64,000 nucleotides of DNA from JAWPMT01 sp965267435 (GCA_965267435.1 OZ253960.1:5394001-5458000); one strand, 5' to 3'. Shown: positions 45,177 to 54,638, counted from the first letter of the stretch. Notes: generated by a model from the letters alone, not told the origin. Numbers and translations: made by a program.

Positions 45177-46658
45177 ATGTCATATATCGTAGCACTAGAT
45201 CAAGGGACAACCAGCTCACGGGCTATTCTCTTTAATAATAAAGGTGAGATGCTCAATGTCCAGCAGAAGGAGTTCACTCAGATTTTTCCAAAGTCGGGCT
45301 GGGTAGAGCACGATCCTGAGGAAATCTGGTCGACGCAGCTGGAGGTATACAAAAAATTGCTTCAAGAGTCGGGCGTTTCGGCATCCGATATTGCGGCTGT
45401 AGGAATTACCAATCAGCGTGAAACCACTGTCGTATGGAATGCCGAAACTGGCGAGGCCATCTACAATGCCATCGTCTGGCAGGACAAGCGGACGTCTGAC
45501 TATTGCGAGCAGCTCAAAAACAAAGGCCTCAGTGACACTGTACGCGACAAGACAGGATTGGTGATTGACTCTTACTTCTCAGGGACCAAGATCCGTTGGA
45601 TGCTCGAGAATGTGAAAGGCGCAAGGGAACTGGCGGAAGCTGGCAAACTCCGGTTCGGTACGATCGATACCTGGTTGATCTGGAAGATGACCAAGGGAGA
45701 AAAGCACGTCACAGACTATTCCAATGCCTCTCGCTCCATGGTCTACAATATCAAAGAGTTGAAATGGGACGAGGACCTGCTGGCGGAGCTTGATATACCT
45801 GCTTCTATGCTACCGGAAGTGCAGGGCTCCAGTTCCGACTTTGGGACATTCAAGACGAATGACGGGAACATCCCGATCTACGGTGTAGCTGGCGATCAGC
45901 AGGCGGCTCTCTTCGGCCAGGCTTGCTTCGAGGAGGGCGATGCCAAGAATACCTATGGCACCGGCTGCTTCATGCTCATGTACATGGGCCAGAATCACAA
46001 GGCCTCGGAAAACGGGTTGCTGACAACGATGGCCTGTAGCCTCGACGGCTCTCCGGCCTATGCCTTGGAGGGTAGCATCTTCATCGCTGGAGCTGCCGTC
46101 CAGTGGCTACGCGATGCGCTGAAAGTGATAGACTCAGCGTCAGATTCTGAGTACTTCGCCAGGAAGGTAAAAACCAGCGACGTGTATCTCGTGCCCTCAT
46201 TCGTAGGATTGGGAGCACCGTATTGGGATCAATATTCCCGTGGAGCCATATTCGGTCTTGGTCGAGATACTGGTAAAAACCATATCATCAAGGCGGCCCT
46301 GGAATCCATAGCTTTCCAGACCAGAGACGTGTCTGAAGCGATGGAACAAGACTCAGGCATCAAAATGACGAGCCTCAATGTTGACGGTGGCGCTACGGCG
46401 AACAATTACCTGATGCAATTTCAAGCAGACATTCTTGGAACAATTGTGGATCGCCCGGTGATTACAGAATCAACGGCGCTGGGGGCTGCCTACCTTGCTG
46501 GCCTGAAGGCTGGAGTATGGAAAGCGGACGACCTCAAGCAAGTGAGGAAGACAGAGAAGCAATTCTCGCCAACCATCGCAGATGGAGAGCGGGAGCAACT
46601 CTACAAGACATGGAAGAAAGCAGTGGAGCGAACATTTAATTGGGCGAAGGACGAGTAA
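45177..46658 (+). CDS. glpK: Glycerol kinase
   Basis: GlpK makes sn-glycerol 3-phosphate. The 493-residue FGGY kinase shows VALDQGTTSSRAILF at residue 4, the GITNQRETTVVW block near 74, WQDKRTSDYC near 94 and a PYWDQYSRGAIFGLGRDT block near residue 345, all specific to glycerol kinases. The ATG at 45177 gives the standard N-terminus; the open frame upstream overlaps the symporter gene. It is followed directly by glpD (the start overlaps the stop by one base), so glycerol from the transported compound likely enters glycolysis as DHAP. Confidence 0.96.
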   Translation: MSYIVALDQGTTSSRAILFNNKGEMLNVQQKEFTQIFPKSGWVEHDPEEIWSTQLEVYKKLLQESGVSASDIAAVGITNQRETTVVWNAETGEAIYNAIVWQDKRTSDYCEQLKNKGLSDTVRDKTGLVIDSYFSGTKIRWMLENVKGARELAEAGKLRFGTIDTWLIWKMTKGEKHVTDYSNASRSMVYNIKELKWDEDLLAELDIPASMLPEVQGSSSDFGTFKTNDGNIPIYGVAGDQQAALFGQACFEEGDAKNTYGTGCFMLMYMGQNHKASENGLLTTMACSLDGSPAYALEGSIFIAGAAVQWLRDALKVIDSASDSEYFARKVKTSDVYLVPSFVGLGAPYWDQYSRGAIFGLGRDTGKNHIIKAALESIAFQTRDVSEAMEQDSGIKMTSLNVDGGATANNYLMQFQADILGTIVDRPVITESTALGAAYLAGLKAGVWKADDLKQVRKTEKQFSPTIADGEREQLYKTWKKAVERTFNWAKDE

Positions 46659-48304
46659 TGAATTTATTAGGATCAGCTAATCGGGCCGCGCTTGTAGAGA
46701 AGATCAAAGATGAGCAGTATGACCTGCTGGTTATAGGGGGTGGCGTCACCGGCGCCGGTATCGCCCTTGATGCGGCGACCAGAGGTCTGCGAACAGTGCT
46801 CGTAGAAAAGAATGACTTCGCCTCAGGCACCAGCAGCAAGTCAACGAAACTCATCCACGGAGGACTGCGGTACCTGAAACAGTTCGAGATACAGCTTGTG
46901 CGAGAAGTCGGCCGGGAACGGGCGGTAGTGCACAATCTTGCCCCCCATCTCGTCATCAATGAGAAGATGGTGCTTCCGCTCATTACCGACGGCACGTATG
47001 GCAAGATGCTCACCTCCATCGGGCTGATGGTTTATGATGTGCTCGCCGGCGTGGAGAAGGAAGATCAACGCAAAATGTTGACAAAGGAAGAGATGTTGGA
47101 AATGGAGCCGCTAATTCGTGAGGACTTACTGGAAGGGGGCGGTATCTACGCCGAGTACCGCACGGATGATGCCCGTCTGACGATGGAGATATTGAAAACT
47201 GCCAAGCAGTATGGTGCGGACATCATCAATTACGCGGAAGCGGTGGACTTCATCTACTCAGATGGACGAATCACAGGAATTAAGTGGCTGGACCGGCTTA
47301 CCAACAAAGAGAACACGCTGTCGGCCAAATACACGATCAGTGCTGCAGGCCCCTGGGTTGATCAGCTGCGGGCGAAGAACCAGTCGCTCACTGGCAAGTT
47401 TCTTCACCCTACGAAGGGCGTGCACATCGTGGTATCCCGGGAGCGATTCCCTGTCAATCATGCCATCTACTTCGATGTCCCCGACGGGCGGATGATTTTT
47501 GCCGTGCCGCGGGATAGGGTGACGTACGTAGGGACCACAGATACAGACTACGATGGGGACTTGGATGATGTGCGAACGGACCTGGCTGATGTCCAATACC
47601 TGATCGATGGTGTCAACCACATCTTCCCGAAGGTGAATCTGCAGGTATCGGATGTGGAGTCGACCTGGGCGGGGCTTCGGCCACTGATTGAGGAGGAAGG
47701 AAAATCCGCTTCGGAGCTTTCTCGCAAGGACGAGATCTTCGAAAGTGATACGGGGTTGCTGTCAATCGCAGGTGGGAAGCTCACGGGCTACCGAAAGATG
47801 GCGGAACGCATCGTCAATAAAGTCGCTGAGAAGATGAGCGAGGATCACGATCGCGACCTCAAACCCTGCCAGACGGAAAACACGGTGCTCGTCGGAGGAG
47901 TCTTTTCCAGTCAAAAAGACGTGAAGCAATACACCCAGTCAATCGCAGAGAAATTGGAAAAACTCGCGCCGGAGCTGAAAAACCGAGCGGAGTACCTGGT
48001 CAGCAATTACGGCCGACAGACAGGCGAGATACTCTCGCAGTATGACCAGAAGACGGGTTCCCCCGAGGAAAGGATGGCCTTGTGTGAGTTGGAATTCACA
48101 CTTGAAAATGAGTCTGCCTACACTTTGCTGGACTTCTTTGAAAGGCGTACGGGTCGACTGTATTTCGATATCAACTCCATCGCAAAAGTCCGCGGAGCGG
48201 TCCTGAAGAGAATGAAGGAGTTTTTCAATTGGAGTGAGGAGGAAGTGAAAGTAAATACCGACTATTTGGATCGGGCCATTCGACTGGCCAGTCACTTCGA
48301 ATAG
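46658..48304 (+). CDS. glpD: Aerobic glycerol-3-phosphate dehydrogenase
   Basis: GlpD oxidises glycerol 3-phosphate to DHAP and feeds electrons to quinone. The 548-residue flavoprotein has the FAD-binding VIGGGVTGAGIALDAATRGL near residue 27, SSKSTKLIHGGLRYLK near residue 60, YRTDDARLTME near residue 165, and GPWVDQLR in the middle. The ATG at 46658 is chosen because it starts one base within the glpK stop (TAATG); an in-frame TTG at 46640 is less likely. It is peripherally bound to the inner membrane by family knowledge. Confidence 0.95.
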   Translation: MNLLGSANRAALVEKIKDEQYDLLVIGGGVTGAGIALDAATRGLRTVLVEKNDFASGTSSKSTKLIHGGLRYLKQFEIQLVREVGRERAVVHNLAPHLVINEKMVLPLITDGTYGKMLTSIGLMVYDVLAGVEKEDQRKMLTKEEMLEMEPLIREDLLEGGGIYAEYRTDDARLTMEILKTAKQYGADIINYAEAVDFIYSDGRITGIKWLDRLTNKENTLSAKYTISAAGPWVDQLRAKNQSLTGKFLHPTKGVHIVVSRERFPVNHAIYFDVPDGRMIFAVPRDRVTYVGTTDTDYDGDLDDVRTDLADVQYLIDGVNHIFPKVNLQVSDVESTWAGLRPLIEEEGKSASELSRKDEIFESDTGLLSIAGGKLTGYRKMAERIVNKVAEKMSEDHDRDLKPCQTENTVLVGGVFSSQKDVKQYTQSIAEKLEKLAPELKNRAEYLVSNYGRQTGEILSQYDQKTGSPEERMALCELEFTLENESAYTLLDFFERRTGRLYFDINSIAKVRGAVLKRMKEFFNWSEEEVKVNTDYLDRAIRLASHFE

Positions 48305-48376
48305 CGGGCGGCAGAAGTTTGATTATTGGAAGTAACAAGTGCAAATAGTGTCATAGAGCGGCCAGAGGAGGATTGT

Positions 48377-50290
48377 GTGAACGAGGCTGTTATGAAGGAT
48401 TTTGACCAAAGACTACACCGGTTTTTCCCTCGTGTGGAAGATCATTTCAGGCGATTGTATTCGCATCGGCCCGATGTTGGTACCCACTTGGAGGATCTCA
48501 AATCCGTCATGCGCAGTCATTGGCAAAATCGCCAACAAGACATCAAAAAGATCGATACAGAGCGACTCGCTGATCCGCAGTGGTTCCTGAACCAGCAATG
48601 GGTGGGTATGATGCTGTATGTGGATCTATTCAATGGTACACTGGAAGGCTTCCTTGAAAAGCTGGATTATCTGCAGGAATTGGGGGTGAATTTTGTGCAC
48701 CTTATGCCGATACTCTCCTCCCCAAAGGATCACAACGACGGGGGCTACGCTGTCTCTGACTATCGGAAGATTGATGAACGCTTCGGGACGCTGGAGGATC
48801 TGCGAAAAGTCACTGCGGCGCTTAGAGAGCGCGGCATGTTGCTGATGCTCGACATCGTCATCAATCACACATCCGACGAGCATGAGTGGGCTGTAAAGGC
48901 CAAAGCTGGAGACCTGACCTACCAGGACTATTATTATTTGTTTCAGGACCGAACCATTCCAGATGAGTTCGAGCGGTCATTGCCGCAGGTTTTTCCCGAA
49001 ACCGCTCCTGGCAACTTCACTTACATCAAGGAGCTGGAGCGATGGGTGATGACCGTATTTAACTCCTACCAGTGGGACTTGAACTACACCAATCCGCGTG
49101 TTTTTGTGGAGATGTTGGACAACCTACTGACGCTCTCCAACTGGGGAGCTGACATCTTGCGACTCGATGCCCTGGCTTTTATGTGGAAGAGGATCGGCAC
49201 TGCCAGTCAAAATCTTGAAGAGGCACATCTGCTTGTCCAGGCTTTTAAGGCCTGCATCCAGGTCGCCGCACCGGGCAGCATTTTTCTTGCAGAGGCAATA
49301 GTGGCTCCCGAGGAGATCATCAAGTACTTCGGGCAGTACGAAGGAGAGCAGACCAATGAATGCGACCTGGCCTACAACGCCACTTTGATGACGTTACTAT
49401 GGGAGAGTGTGACGACAAAAAGCAACAAGCTGCTGCGCGTTTCATTGGACAATGTTCCCAAGAAACCTTCCAATGCGAGTTGGATCACTTACCTGCGATG
49501 TCACGATGATATAGGGTTGGGCTACGAAGACCTGCACGCGGGATGGGCCGGTTATGACCCCCAAGGTCACCGACGATTCATTCAGGACTACCTCACTGGG
49601 AGGATCGATTGGAGCAAGAGCAGTGGGTTGCCTTTCATGGAGGACCACTCTAACGGGACTTTTCGTGTGTCGGGAAGCTTGGCATCGTTGGCGGGCCTGG
49701 AAAAAGCGCTGCAGTCCGGGGTCAATTGGCAGGTGCAGAAGGCCATTGATCACATCATCATGCTTCACGGCGTGATACTGTCTTTTGGAGGAATACCCAT
49801 GCTGTACATGGGGGATGAGATCGGGATGCTCAACGACTATGGCTACCGGGATCAGGACGCCAAGAGTGGTGACAATCGATGGGTGCATCGGCCAAAAATG
49901 GACTGGGAAAAGGCCAGTCAAAGGGCGGACAACTCTGTGGTGGAGGGAAAAATATTTCAAGCTGTGCAGCGCCTTATTGCCGCCCGTAAGGATATCGGTG
50001 AATTCAGCGATGAGAACAATACCTACCTCTTTGACTGCGGCAATGAACACATCCTGGCTTTTGGAAGATACCACGGGCATTCCAAAGTCATTTGTGTATT
50101 CAACCTGAATGACCAGGACGAGTGGTTCGGGATCGATCATCTTCGTAGAGAGGGGCTGGCACCTGAGGGAGGACTGGTTGACAGGAGCAACGGTTTTGCC
50201 ATTGACCAACCGTATGAGCAGATCAAGTTGGCACCCTACGAGTTTCACTGGATTGCGAACGATCCCACACCGGTGAAGAGATTTTACTGA
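48377..50290 (+). CDS. Amylosucrase-like GH13_4 enzyme
   Basis: Amylosucrase uses sucrose to build alpha-1,4-glucan; relatives hydrolyse sucrose or act on related glucosides. This protein of about 637 residues matches amylosucrase in length and in its catalytic blocks: ILRLDALAFMWK (nucleophile Asp), FLAEAIVAP (acid/base Glu) and CHDDIG (transition-state Asp). The N-terminal helical domain and the NRWVHRPKMDWEKA block are also kept. I place the start at GTG 48377 because an unusually strong AGAGGAGG lies 5 bases before it; ATG 48392 is the alternative, and a TTG at 48326 is less likely. There is no signal peptide. Operon position after glpD suggests a disaccharide substrate. Confidence 0.87.
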   Translation: MNEAVMKDFDQRLHRFFPRVEDHFRRLYSHRPDVGTHLEDLKSVMRSHWQNRQQDIKKIDTERLADPQWFLNQQWVGMMLYVDLFNGTLEGFLEKLDYLQELGVNFVHLMPILSSPKDHNDGGYAVSDYRKIDERFGTLEDLRKVTAALRERGMLLMLDIVINHTSDEHEWAVKAKAGDLTYQDYYYLFQDRTIPDEFERSLPQVFPETAPGNFTYIKELERWVMTVFNSYQWDLNYTNPRVFVEMLDNLLTLSNWGADILRLDALAFMWKRIGTASQNLEEAHLLVQAFKACIQVAAPGSIFLAEAIVAPEEIIKYFGQYEGEQTNECDLAYNATLMTLLWESVTTKSNKLLRVSLDNVPKKPSNASWITYLRCHDDIGLGYEDLHAGWAGYDPQGHRRFIQDYLTGRIDWSKSSGLPFMEDHSNGTFRVSGSLASLAGLEKALQSGVNWQVQKAIDHIIMLHGVILSFGGIPMLYMGDEIGMLNDYGYRDQDAKSGDNRWVHRPKMDWEKASQRADNSVVEGKIFQAVQRLIAARKDIGEFSDENNTYLFDCGNEHILAFGRYHGHSKVICVFNLNDQDEWFGIDHLRREGLAPEGGLVDRSNGFAIDQPYEQIKLAPYEFHWIANDPTPVKRFY

Positions 50291-50325
50291 TTTAACAAGA
50301 GACTTAGCAAGCAAAGGAAGAAGAT

Positions 50326-52008
50326 ATGGATAGAGCTTGGTGGAAAGAGAGCATCGTGTACCAGATATACCCCCGAAGCTATCAAGATAGCGACGGCGAT
50401 GGTATGGGTGATATTCGAGGTATTATCAATCGGCTGGATCATGTCCAGAGCCTGGGAGTGAATGTCATCTGGCTCTCCCCCGTTTTTCAATCGCCGAATG
50501 ATGACAACGGCTATGATGTCAGTGATTACTGTGACATCCATCCCGAGTTTGGCACGATGGCCGACTTCGATGAGCTGCTTGAGGGCATCCACCGGCGTGG
50601 CATGAAGCTACTGATCGATTTGGTCTTCAACCACTCATCGGATGAGCATGCATGGTTTGAGGAAGCACGGCAGTCCAAAGAAAGCCCGAAGAGGGATTAC
50701 TACATTTGGAAGGATCCAGCAGCTGATGGAGGCCCTCCCAACAACTGGCTATCATTCTTTGGGGGTAGCGCATGGGAACTAGATGAAGCCACCGGGCAAT
50801 ACTATCTCCACTACTTCTCTAAAAAACAGCCGGACCTGAACTGGGAAAATCCGACGGTTCGGGAGGAGCTGCATAAGGTCATGACCTTCTGGCTGGACAA
50901 AGGTGTGGATGGTTTTCGCTTCGACGTCATCTCACTGATCTCCAAGCGGCACTATGAGGATTCGCCGTACGCGGACTTTGGTGCTACGATTTCCAATCTA
51001 TATGCCAATGGGCCCAGGATTCACGAATTCCTGCACGAGGCGAATAAGGAGGTGCTGTCAAAGTATGATGTGATGACGGTCGGAGAGGGGCCTGGTATTA
51101 CGTTGGAGAATGGCCTTGACTATGTCGGCCGCCACCGGGAGGAATTGAGCATGATCTTCCACTTTGACCACATGTTCATTGACCACGGGGAGGGCGGTAA
51201 GTATGACCCCGTCCCCTATGATTTCCTGCGCTTCAAAAAGATATTCCTCGACTGGGATCGGGCGATGGGCAATGAGGGATGGTCGAGCATCTTTCTGGGG
51301 AATCATGACTTTGCGCGGATCGTTTCGCGCTGGGCGGATGATGGTGAGTATTGGGCGGAATCAGCGAAGCTCCTTTGCCTGATGCTGCTGACCATGAGGG
51401 GTACACCTTACATCTACCAGGGCGAAGAGATAGGCATGACCAACGTCCAATTCGACAAGGTCGATGATCACCAGGATATTGAAACATGGAACTATATCCG
51501 CGAAGCGCAGGCAGCTGGTGTAGAGGATGCGACGATACTGAAGAACACCAAATGGCAAAGCCGGGACAATGCACGGACACCCATGCATTGGTCGGCAGAC
51601 GCCCATGGTGGATTCACGACAGGCACCCCCTGGCTGAAGGTGAACCCCAACTATGGTGACATCAATGTATCCAGCCAGGATATGAATCCGCGGTCGATCC
51701 TCAACTTTTATCGGAAGATGATCACCATCCGGCAGACGTATCCCGCCTTGGTGTACGGGGTGTTTGAACCGTTCGCGATGGATGACCCGAACATTTTCGC
51801 CTACTACCGGCAGGATGATGAGTACAAATTGCTCGTGGTGCTCAATTTCTCAGCTGAAGAGCAGGTATTTGATCTGGACGTGGTAGTAGACCCGGAGCGG
51901 CTGATTCGGATTGTCTCCAACTACCGCAACTCGCGGGAGCCGGGTGCCAATGGGCAAATGACGCTGCATCCGTGGGAAGCCGCGCTTTGGAAGGTGAAGC
52001 AGGGCTAG
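50326..52008 (+). CDS. GH13 alpha-glucosidase (oligo-1,6-glucosidase type)
   Basis: This 560-residue cytoplasmic enzyme shows the GH13 regions in order: WWKESIVYQIYPRSYQDSDG at the N-terminus, LLIDLVFNHSSDEH (region I), DGFRFDVISLI (nucleophile Asp), MTVGEGPG (acid/base Glu) and LGNHDFAR (third Asp). It is of the GH13 alpha-glucosidase/trehalose-hydrolase group with a C-terminal beta domain. It starts 35 bases after the amylosucrase-like gene and is the last gene before a repeat-rich stretch. It may hydrolyse isomaltose, sucrose, trehalose or a glucosyl-glycerol; the sequence does not decide. Confidence 0.92.
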   Translation: MDRAWWKESIVYQIYPRSYQDSDGDGMGDIRGIINRLDHVQSLGVNVIWLSPVFQSPNDDNGYDVSDYCDIHPEFGTMADFDELLEGIHRRGMKLLIDLVFNHSSDEHAWFEEARQSKESPKRDYYIWKDPAADGGPPNNWLSFFGGSAWELDEATGQYYLHYFSKKQPDLNWENPTVREELHKVMTFWLDKGVDGFRFDVISLISKRHYEDSPYADFGATISNLYANGPRIHEFLHEANKEVLSKYDVMTVGEGPGITLENGLDYVGRHREELSMIFHFDHMFIDHGEGGKYDPVPYDFLRFKKIFLDWDRAMGNEGWSSIFLGNHDFARIVSRWADDGEYWAESAKLLCLMLLTMRGTPYIYQGEEIGMTNVQFDKVDDHQDIETWNYIREAQAAGVEDATILKNTKWQSRDNARTPMHWSADAHGGFTTGTPWLKVNPNYGDINVSSQDMNPRSILNFYRKMITIRQTYPALVYGVFEPFAMDDPNIFAYYRQDDEYKLLVVLNFSAEEQVFDLDVVVDPERLIRIVSNYRNSREPGANGQMTLHPWEAALWKVKQG

Positions 52009-52031
52009 GGTTTTCGTATTGTCCATGGCCT

Positions 52032-52086
52032 GTGGCACACAGACCATTCTTTGCTTTCACATAGAGTGCTGGTTTGTGTGCCACAA
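52032..52086. repeat. Inverted repeat after the GH13 operon
   Basis: TGTGGCACACAGACCA (52032-52047) and TGGTTTGTGTGCCACA (52071-52086) are complementary with a single mismatch and a 23-base loop. A second, smaller hairpin (TGGTTTGTG-TGC-CACAAACCA) competes with it at 52071-52091. It may end transcription of the operon, though there is no T-run directly after. Confidence 0.65.
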
Positions 52087-52114
52087 ACCATGAAGAAGTG
52101 TTTTTCACACCACC

Positions 52115-52990
52115 GCGTCATTCCGGTTTCGCTCTTGGTCTTACCGTCGTTTTGTGCTCGTGGTATGCGAATACCGGAATCTCTCTGGAGCAGTCTTCTG
52201 GAGTTTACTATCGAAAAAGCCAGATTCCTGCATCGCATCACATGCAGTTATGGCAATAAGAATTATCCAAGCTCGCAGGAATGACGGCTTTTTAGAAATT
52301 CATACTTCTGTCTTTTTGTGCCGTTATTGGTGTTTTCGCCCAACCGGCGTCATTCCGGTTTCGCTCTTGGTCTTACCGTCGTTTTGTGCTCGTGGTATGC
52401 GAATACCGGAATCTCTCTGGAGCAGTCTTCTGGAGTTTACTATCGAAAAAGCCAGATTCCTGCATCGCATCACATGCAGTTATGGCAATAAGAATTATCC
52501 AAGCTCGCAGGAATGACGGCTTTTTAGAAATTCATACTTCTGTCTTTTTGTACCGTTATTGGTGTTTTCGCCCAACCGGCGTCATTCCGGTTTCGCTCTT
52601 GGTCTTACCGTCGTTTTGTGCTCGTGGTATGCGAATACCGGAATCTCTCTGGAGCAGTCTTCTGGAGTTTACTATCAAAAAGCCAGATTCCTGCATCGCA
52701 TCACATGCAGTCATGGCAATAAGAATTAGCCAAGCTCGCAGGAATGACGGCTTTTTAGAAATTCATACCTCTGTCTTTTTGTGCCGTTATTGGTGTTTTC
52801 GCCCAACCGGCGTCATTCCGGTTTCGCTCTTGGTCTTGCTGTCGTTTTGTGCTCGTGGTATGCGAATACCGGAATCTCTCAGGAGTAGTCATCCAGAGTT
52901 TACTGTCGAAAAAGCCAGATTCCTGCATCGCATCATGTGTAGTGATGGCAATAAGCATTCGCCAAGCTCGCAGGAATGACGGCTTTTTAG
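52115..52990. repeat. Four tandem copies of a 232-bp repeat with nested palindromes
   Basis: Units start at 52115, 52347, 52579 and 52810 (periods 232, 232 and 231). Each begins CGTCATTCCGG and its core ends about 172 bases later with GGAATGACG, so the core is bounded by inverted CGTCATTCC. Inside, a second symmetry pairs CATTCCGGT with ACCGGAAT, and AGATTCCTGC with GCAGGAATG, giving two long hairpins per unit. Copies 1-3 are almost identical; copy 4 is the most diverged. About 60 T-rich bases separate the cores. No Cas genes or transposase are near. The reading frames across it are by-products of the repeat. This fills most of the gene-free stretch 52009-53020. Confidence 0.93.
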
Positions 52991-53020
52991 ATATTCACAG
53001 TTCCTTTTTGGCTTTAGATC

Positions 53021-53362
53021 TCAGGCCTCTTGCGGCTGGGCGGAGGCTTCCTGTACGAGTGCCGCTACGACTTCGTCGGTGACATCCACGCCCCCACTTA
53101 GGTTCTTGTAAAGGCTCTGGATGGTGTAAATAGGTCCCCAGGGAATGCCCCACCACCCCAACATGAATGTGAGGAAGGTGAACCCCAATCCTGTGAGTAC
53201 TCCATTTTCTGTACTTCTGATGAAGTAGATATCAGATGATCGTCGGAAGGTCATGATGACGATGGAGATGCAAAACTGGTAGACGACAAACTTGCCTCCG
53301 TGCTGGAGTTCGCGTTGGAGGTCCTGGCCGCTTAGGCCTTCGAGGTTCTTGATTTCTGGCAT
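53021..53362 (-). CDS. Small membrane protein, unknown function
   Basis: I do not recognise this 113-residue protein. From the chosen ATG (53362) it has a polar N-terminus (PEIKNLEGLSGQDLQRELQH), a hydrophobic segment FVVYQFCISIVIMTF, a short polar loop with RSTENGVLTGL, a second hydrophobic segment (FTFLTFMLGWWGIPWGPIY), and an acidic/Ala-rich tail. It looks like a two-helix inner membrane protein. An upstream in-frame ATG at 53491 would add 43 residues lying over hairpin-rich DNA and is less likely. It is isolated between the tandem repeats and the PepSY gene. Confidence 0.6.
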   Translation of the reverse strand: MPEIKNLEGLSGQDLQRELQHGGKFVVYQFCISIVIMTFRRSSDIYFIRSTENGVLTGLGFTFLTFMLGWWGIPWGPIYTIQSLYKNLSGGVDVTDEVVAALVQEASAQPQEA

Positions 53363-53478
53363 AGTGCAGTCGTTTTGTAACGGTCCAGGAAGGTAGGCCC
53401 TTGACTTTGCCTGACGAACTCCTTTCAAGTGAATTGGAAAAACTAGCGTTTCAAAAGCGTCGTCTCTGTGCTCATCGA

Positions 53479-53669
53479 GGGTTTTTGGCACAAAAACCCC
53501 TACGTGCAGTAAATGCGCGGCGATGTACCCTCTCCACGGTGGAGGAGCTCATGTGCTCCGTAGGTGTGCGGCTGACCCGCTTAGCGCCGGTCTAGCCGCA
53601 AGGCCTGCCCTGAAGTAGAGACGACTACCTGATGGGCTCGATCTGATCACAGGTTCTCTACTTCAGGGC
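53479..53669. repeat. Hairpin-rich stretch with a 15-bp perfect inverted repeat
   Basis: GCCCTGAAGTAGAGA (53607-53621) and TCTCTACTTCAGGGC (53655-53669) are perfectly complementary with a 33-base loop. GGGTTTTTG-GCA-CAAAAACCC (53479-53499) and CTCCAC-G-GTGGAG (53532-53544) are further hairpins nearby. The stretch 53363-53776 shows no convincing gene and no T-run after the stems, so a plain terminator is not obvious. Confidence 0.65.
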
Positions 53670-53776
53670 AATGTGGGCCGGGGCGTCCCAACAGAGACTT
53701 TTCAATGCGGTTAGAAAAAAATTGCATCCCCTAAGCAACCATTTGCGGTACACCCTCCGTATTGCTGGCCGATTGA

Positions 53777-54616
53777 ATGAAACGAACAAACAATATGAGA
53801 ACATTGAGAAGCTTTTTGGGACTGGTACTGATAGTGGGAATGGTCAGTGCCTGCCAGCAGGACGCGGCGATTGGTGAGGAATTTAATTTGGCACCGGAGA
53901 TATCGGAGATCGCAGCGGAGGAACTGCCGCAGCTGTCGCAGACATACATCGTGCAAAACTTTATGGGGGAGATCGTGACGAGTGCTTATCGCCTGACGTG
54001 GGCTGGAGATACTTACTACGAGGCATTTTTGACGAACGACCTCAACCTGGTCTTTGATGAGGATGGTGACCTGATCGGCTTTGGTGAAGCTGGTGCCAGG
54101 CTGACGTGCGATGGCTCTCCAGGTGAGGGGCTGGGAGGTCGACATGGCCGCAGAGGTAGGGGACGTCATCATGGTGATCGCGACTCGACGAATGTGCCGA
54201 CGGAAATAGCCATCGAAGACTTGCCAACGGGAGCTCAGAGCTATGTGGCAGCAAACTACCCTGACGGAGAGGTACTAAAAGTGCTGGAGAAAGTGCGGGA
54301 TGAGGAGACGACCTATCATGTACTGGTCGCAGAAGTCGGTGCACTCATCTTCGATGCAGACGGGGGATTCATAGGCCTGAGGGAGCGACGCGGCGGTGGC
54401 TGTGCGCAATTTGAGGAGGTGGAGCTGGCGGAGCTTCCCGAGGCTGTCACAACCTATGTCGCGACGAACTACCCTGACAATGAGGTCTTGGGAGCAAGGA
54501 TCGGGACAATAGATGAAGTGGTGCAAATACATGTAAAAGTGGCGGACGCAGGAGTGTTGATTTTTGATGAGGAAGGTGCGTTCGTGGAGTTGAAAACCTG
54601 CGGAATGCGAGGTTAG
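53777..54616 (+). CDS. Lipoprotein with three PepSY-like repeats
   Basis: The 279-residue protein has a lipoprotein signal (VGMVSACQQ). It then has three related repeats, each of the form ELPxxxxxYVxxNYPDxEVL followed by a strand and LIFDEDGxFI. They sit at about residues 45-105, 145-205 and 215-275, as in the PepSY-like (BLIP-like) proteins of Bacteroidota. Between repeats one and two lies a Gly/Arg/His-rich linker near residues 115-140 that could bind metal. Function is unknown; such proteins are often near TonB or stress loci. It ends at a strong terminator. The start could also be the ATG at 53795. Confidence 0.75.
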   Translation: MKRTNNMRTLRSFLGLVLIVGMVSACQQDAAIGEEFNLAPEISEIAAEELPQLSQTYIVQNFMGEIVTSAYRLTWAGDTYYEAFLTNDLNLVFDEDGDLIGFGEAGARLTCDGSPGEGLGGRHGRRGRGRHHGDRDSTNVPTEIAIEDLPTGAQSYVAANYPDGEVLKVLEKVRDEETTYHVLVAEVGALIFDADGGFIGLRERRGGGCAQFEEVELAELPEAVTTYVATNYPDNEVLGARIGTIDEVVQIHVKVADAGVLIFDEEGAFVELKTCGMRG

Positions 54617-54638
54617 AGGCTTCGAGTGTTGGTTGATT

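Noticed and set aside
49442..50314. 290-codon minus-strand frame opposite the amylosucrase-like gene
   Set aside because: The plus-strand gene has clear GH13 motifs through the same bases; the antisense frame has no family likeness.
52154..52979. Repetitive open frames giving a protein with repeated MLVVCEYRNLSGAVF
   Set aside because: They are produced by the 232-bp tandem repeats, have no ribosome-binding site that stands out, and overlap in different frames.
52115..52990. CRISPR array
   Set aside because: The repeat unit is 232 bp with near-identical spacers, far from the 25-40 bp repeats with unique spacers of CRISPR, and no Cas genes are in the window.
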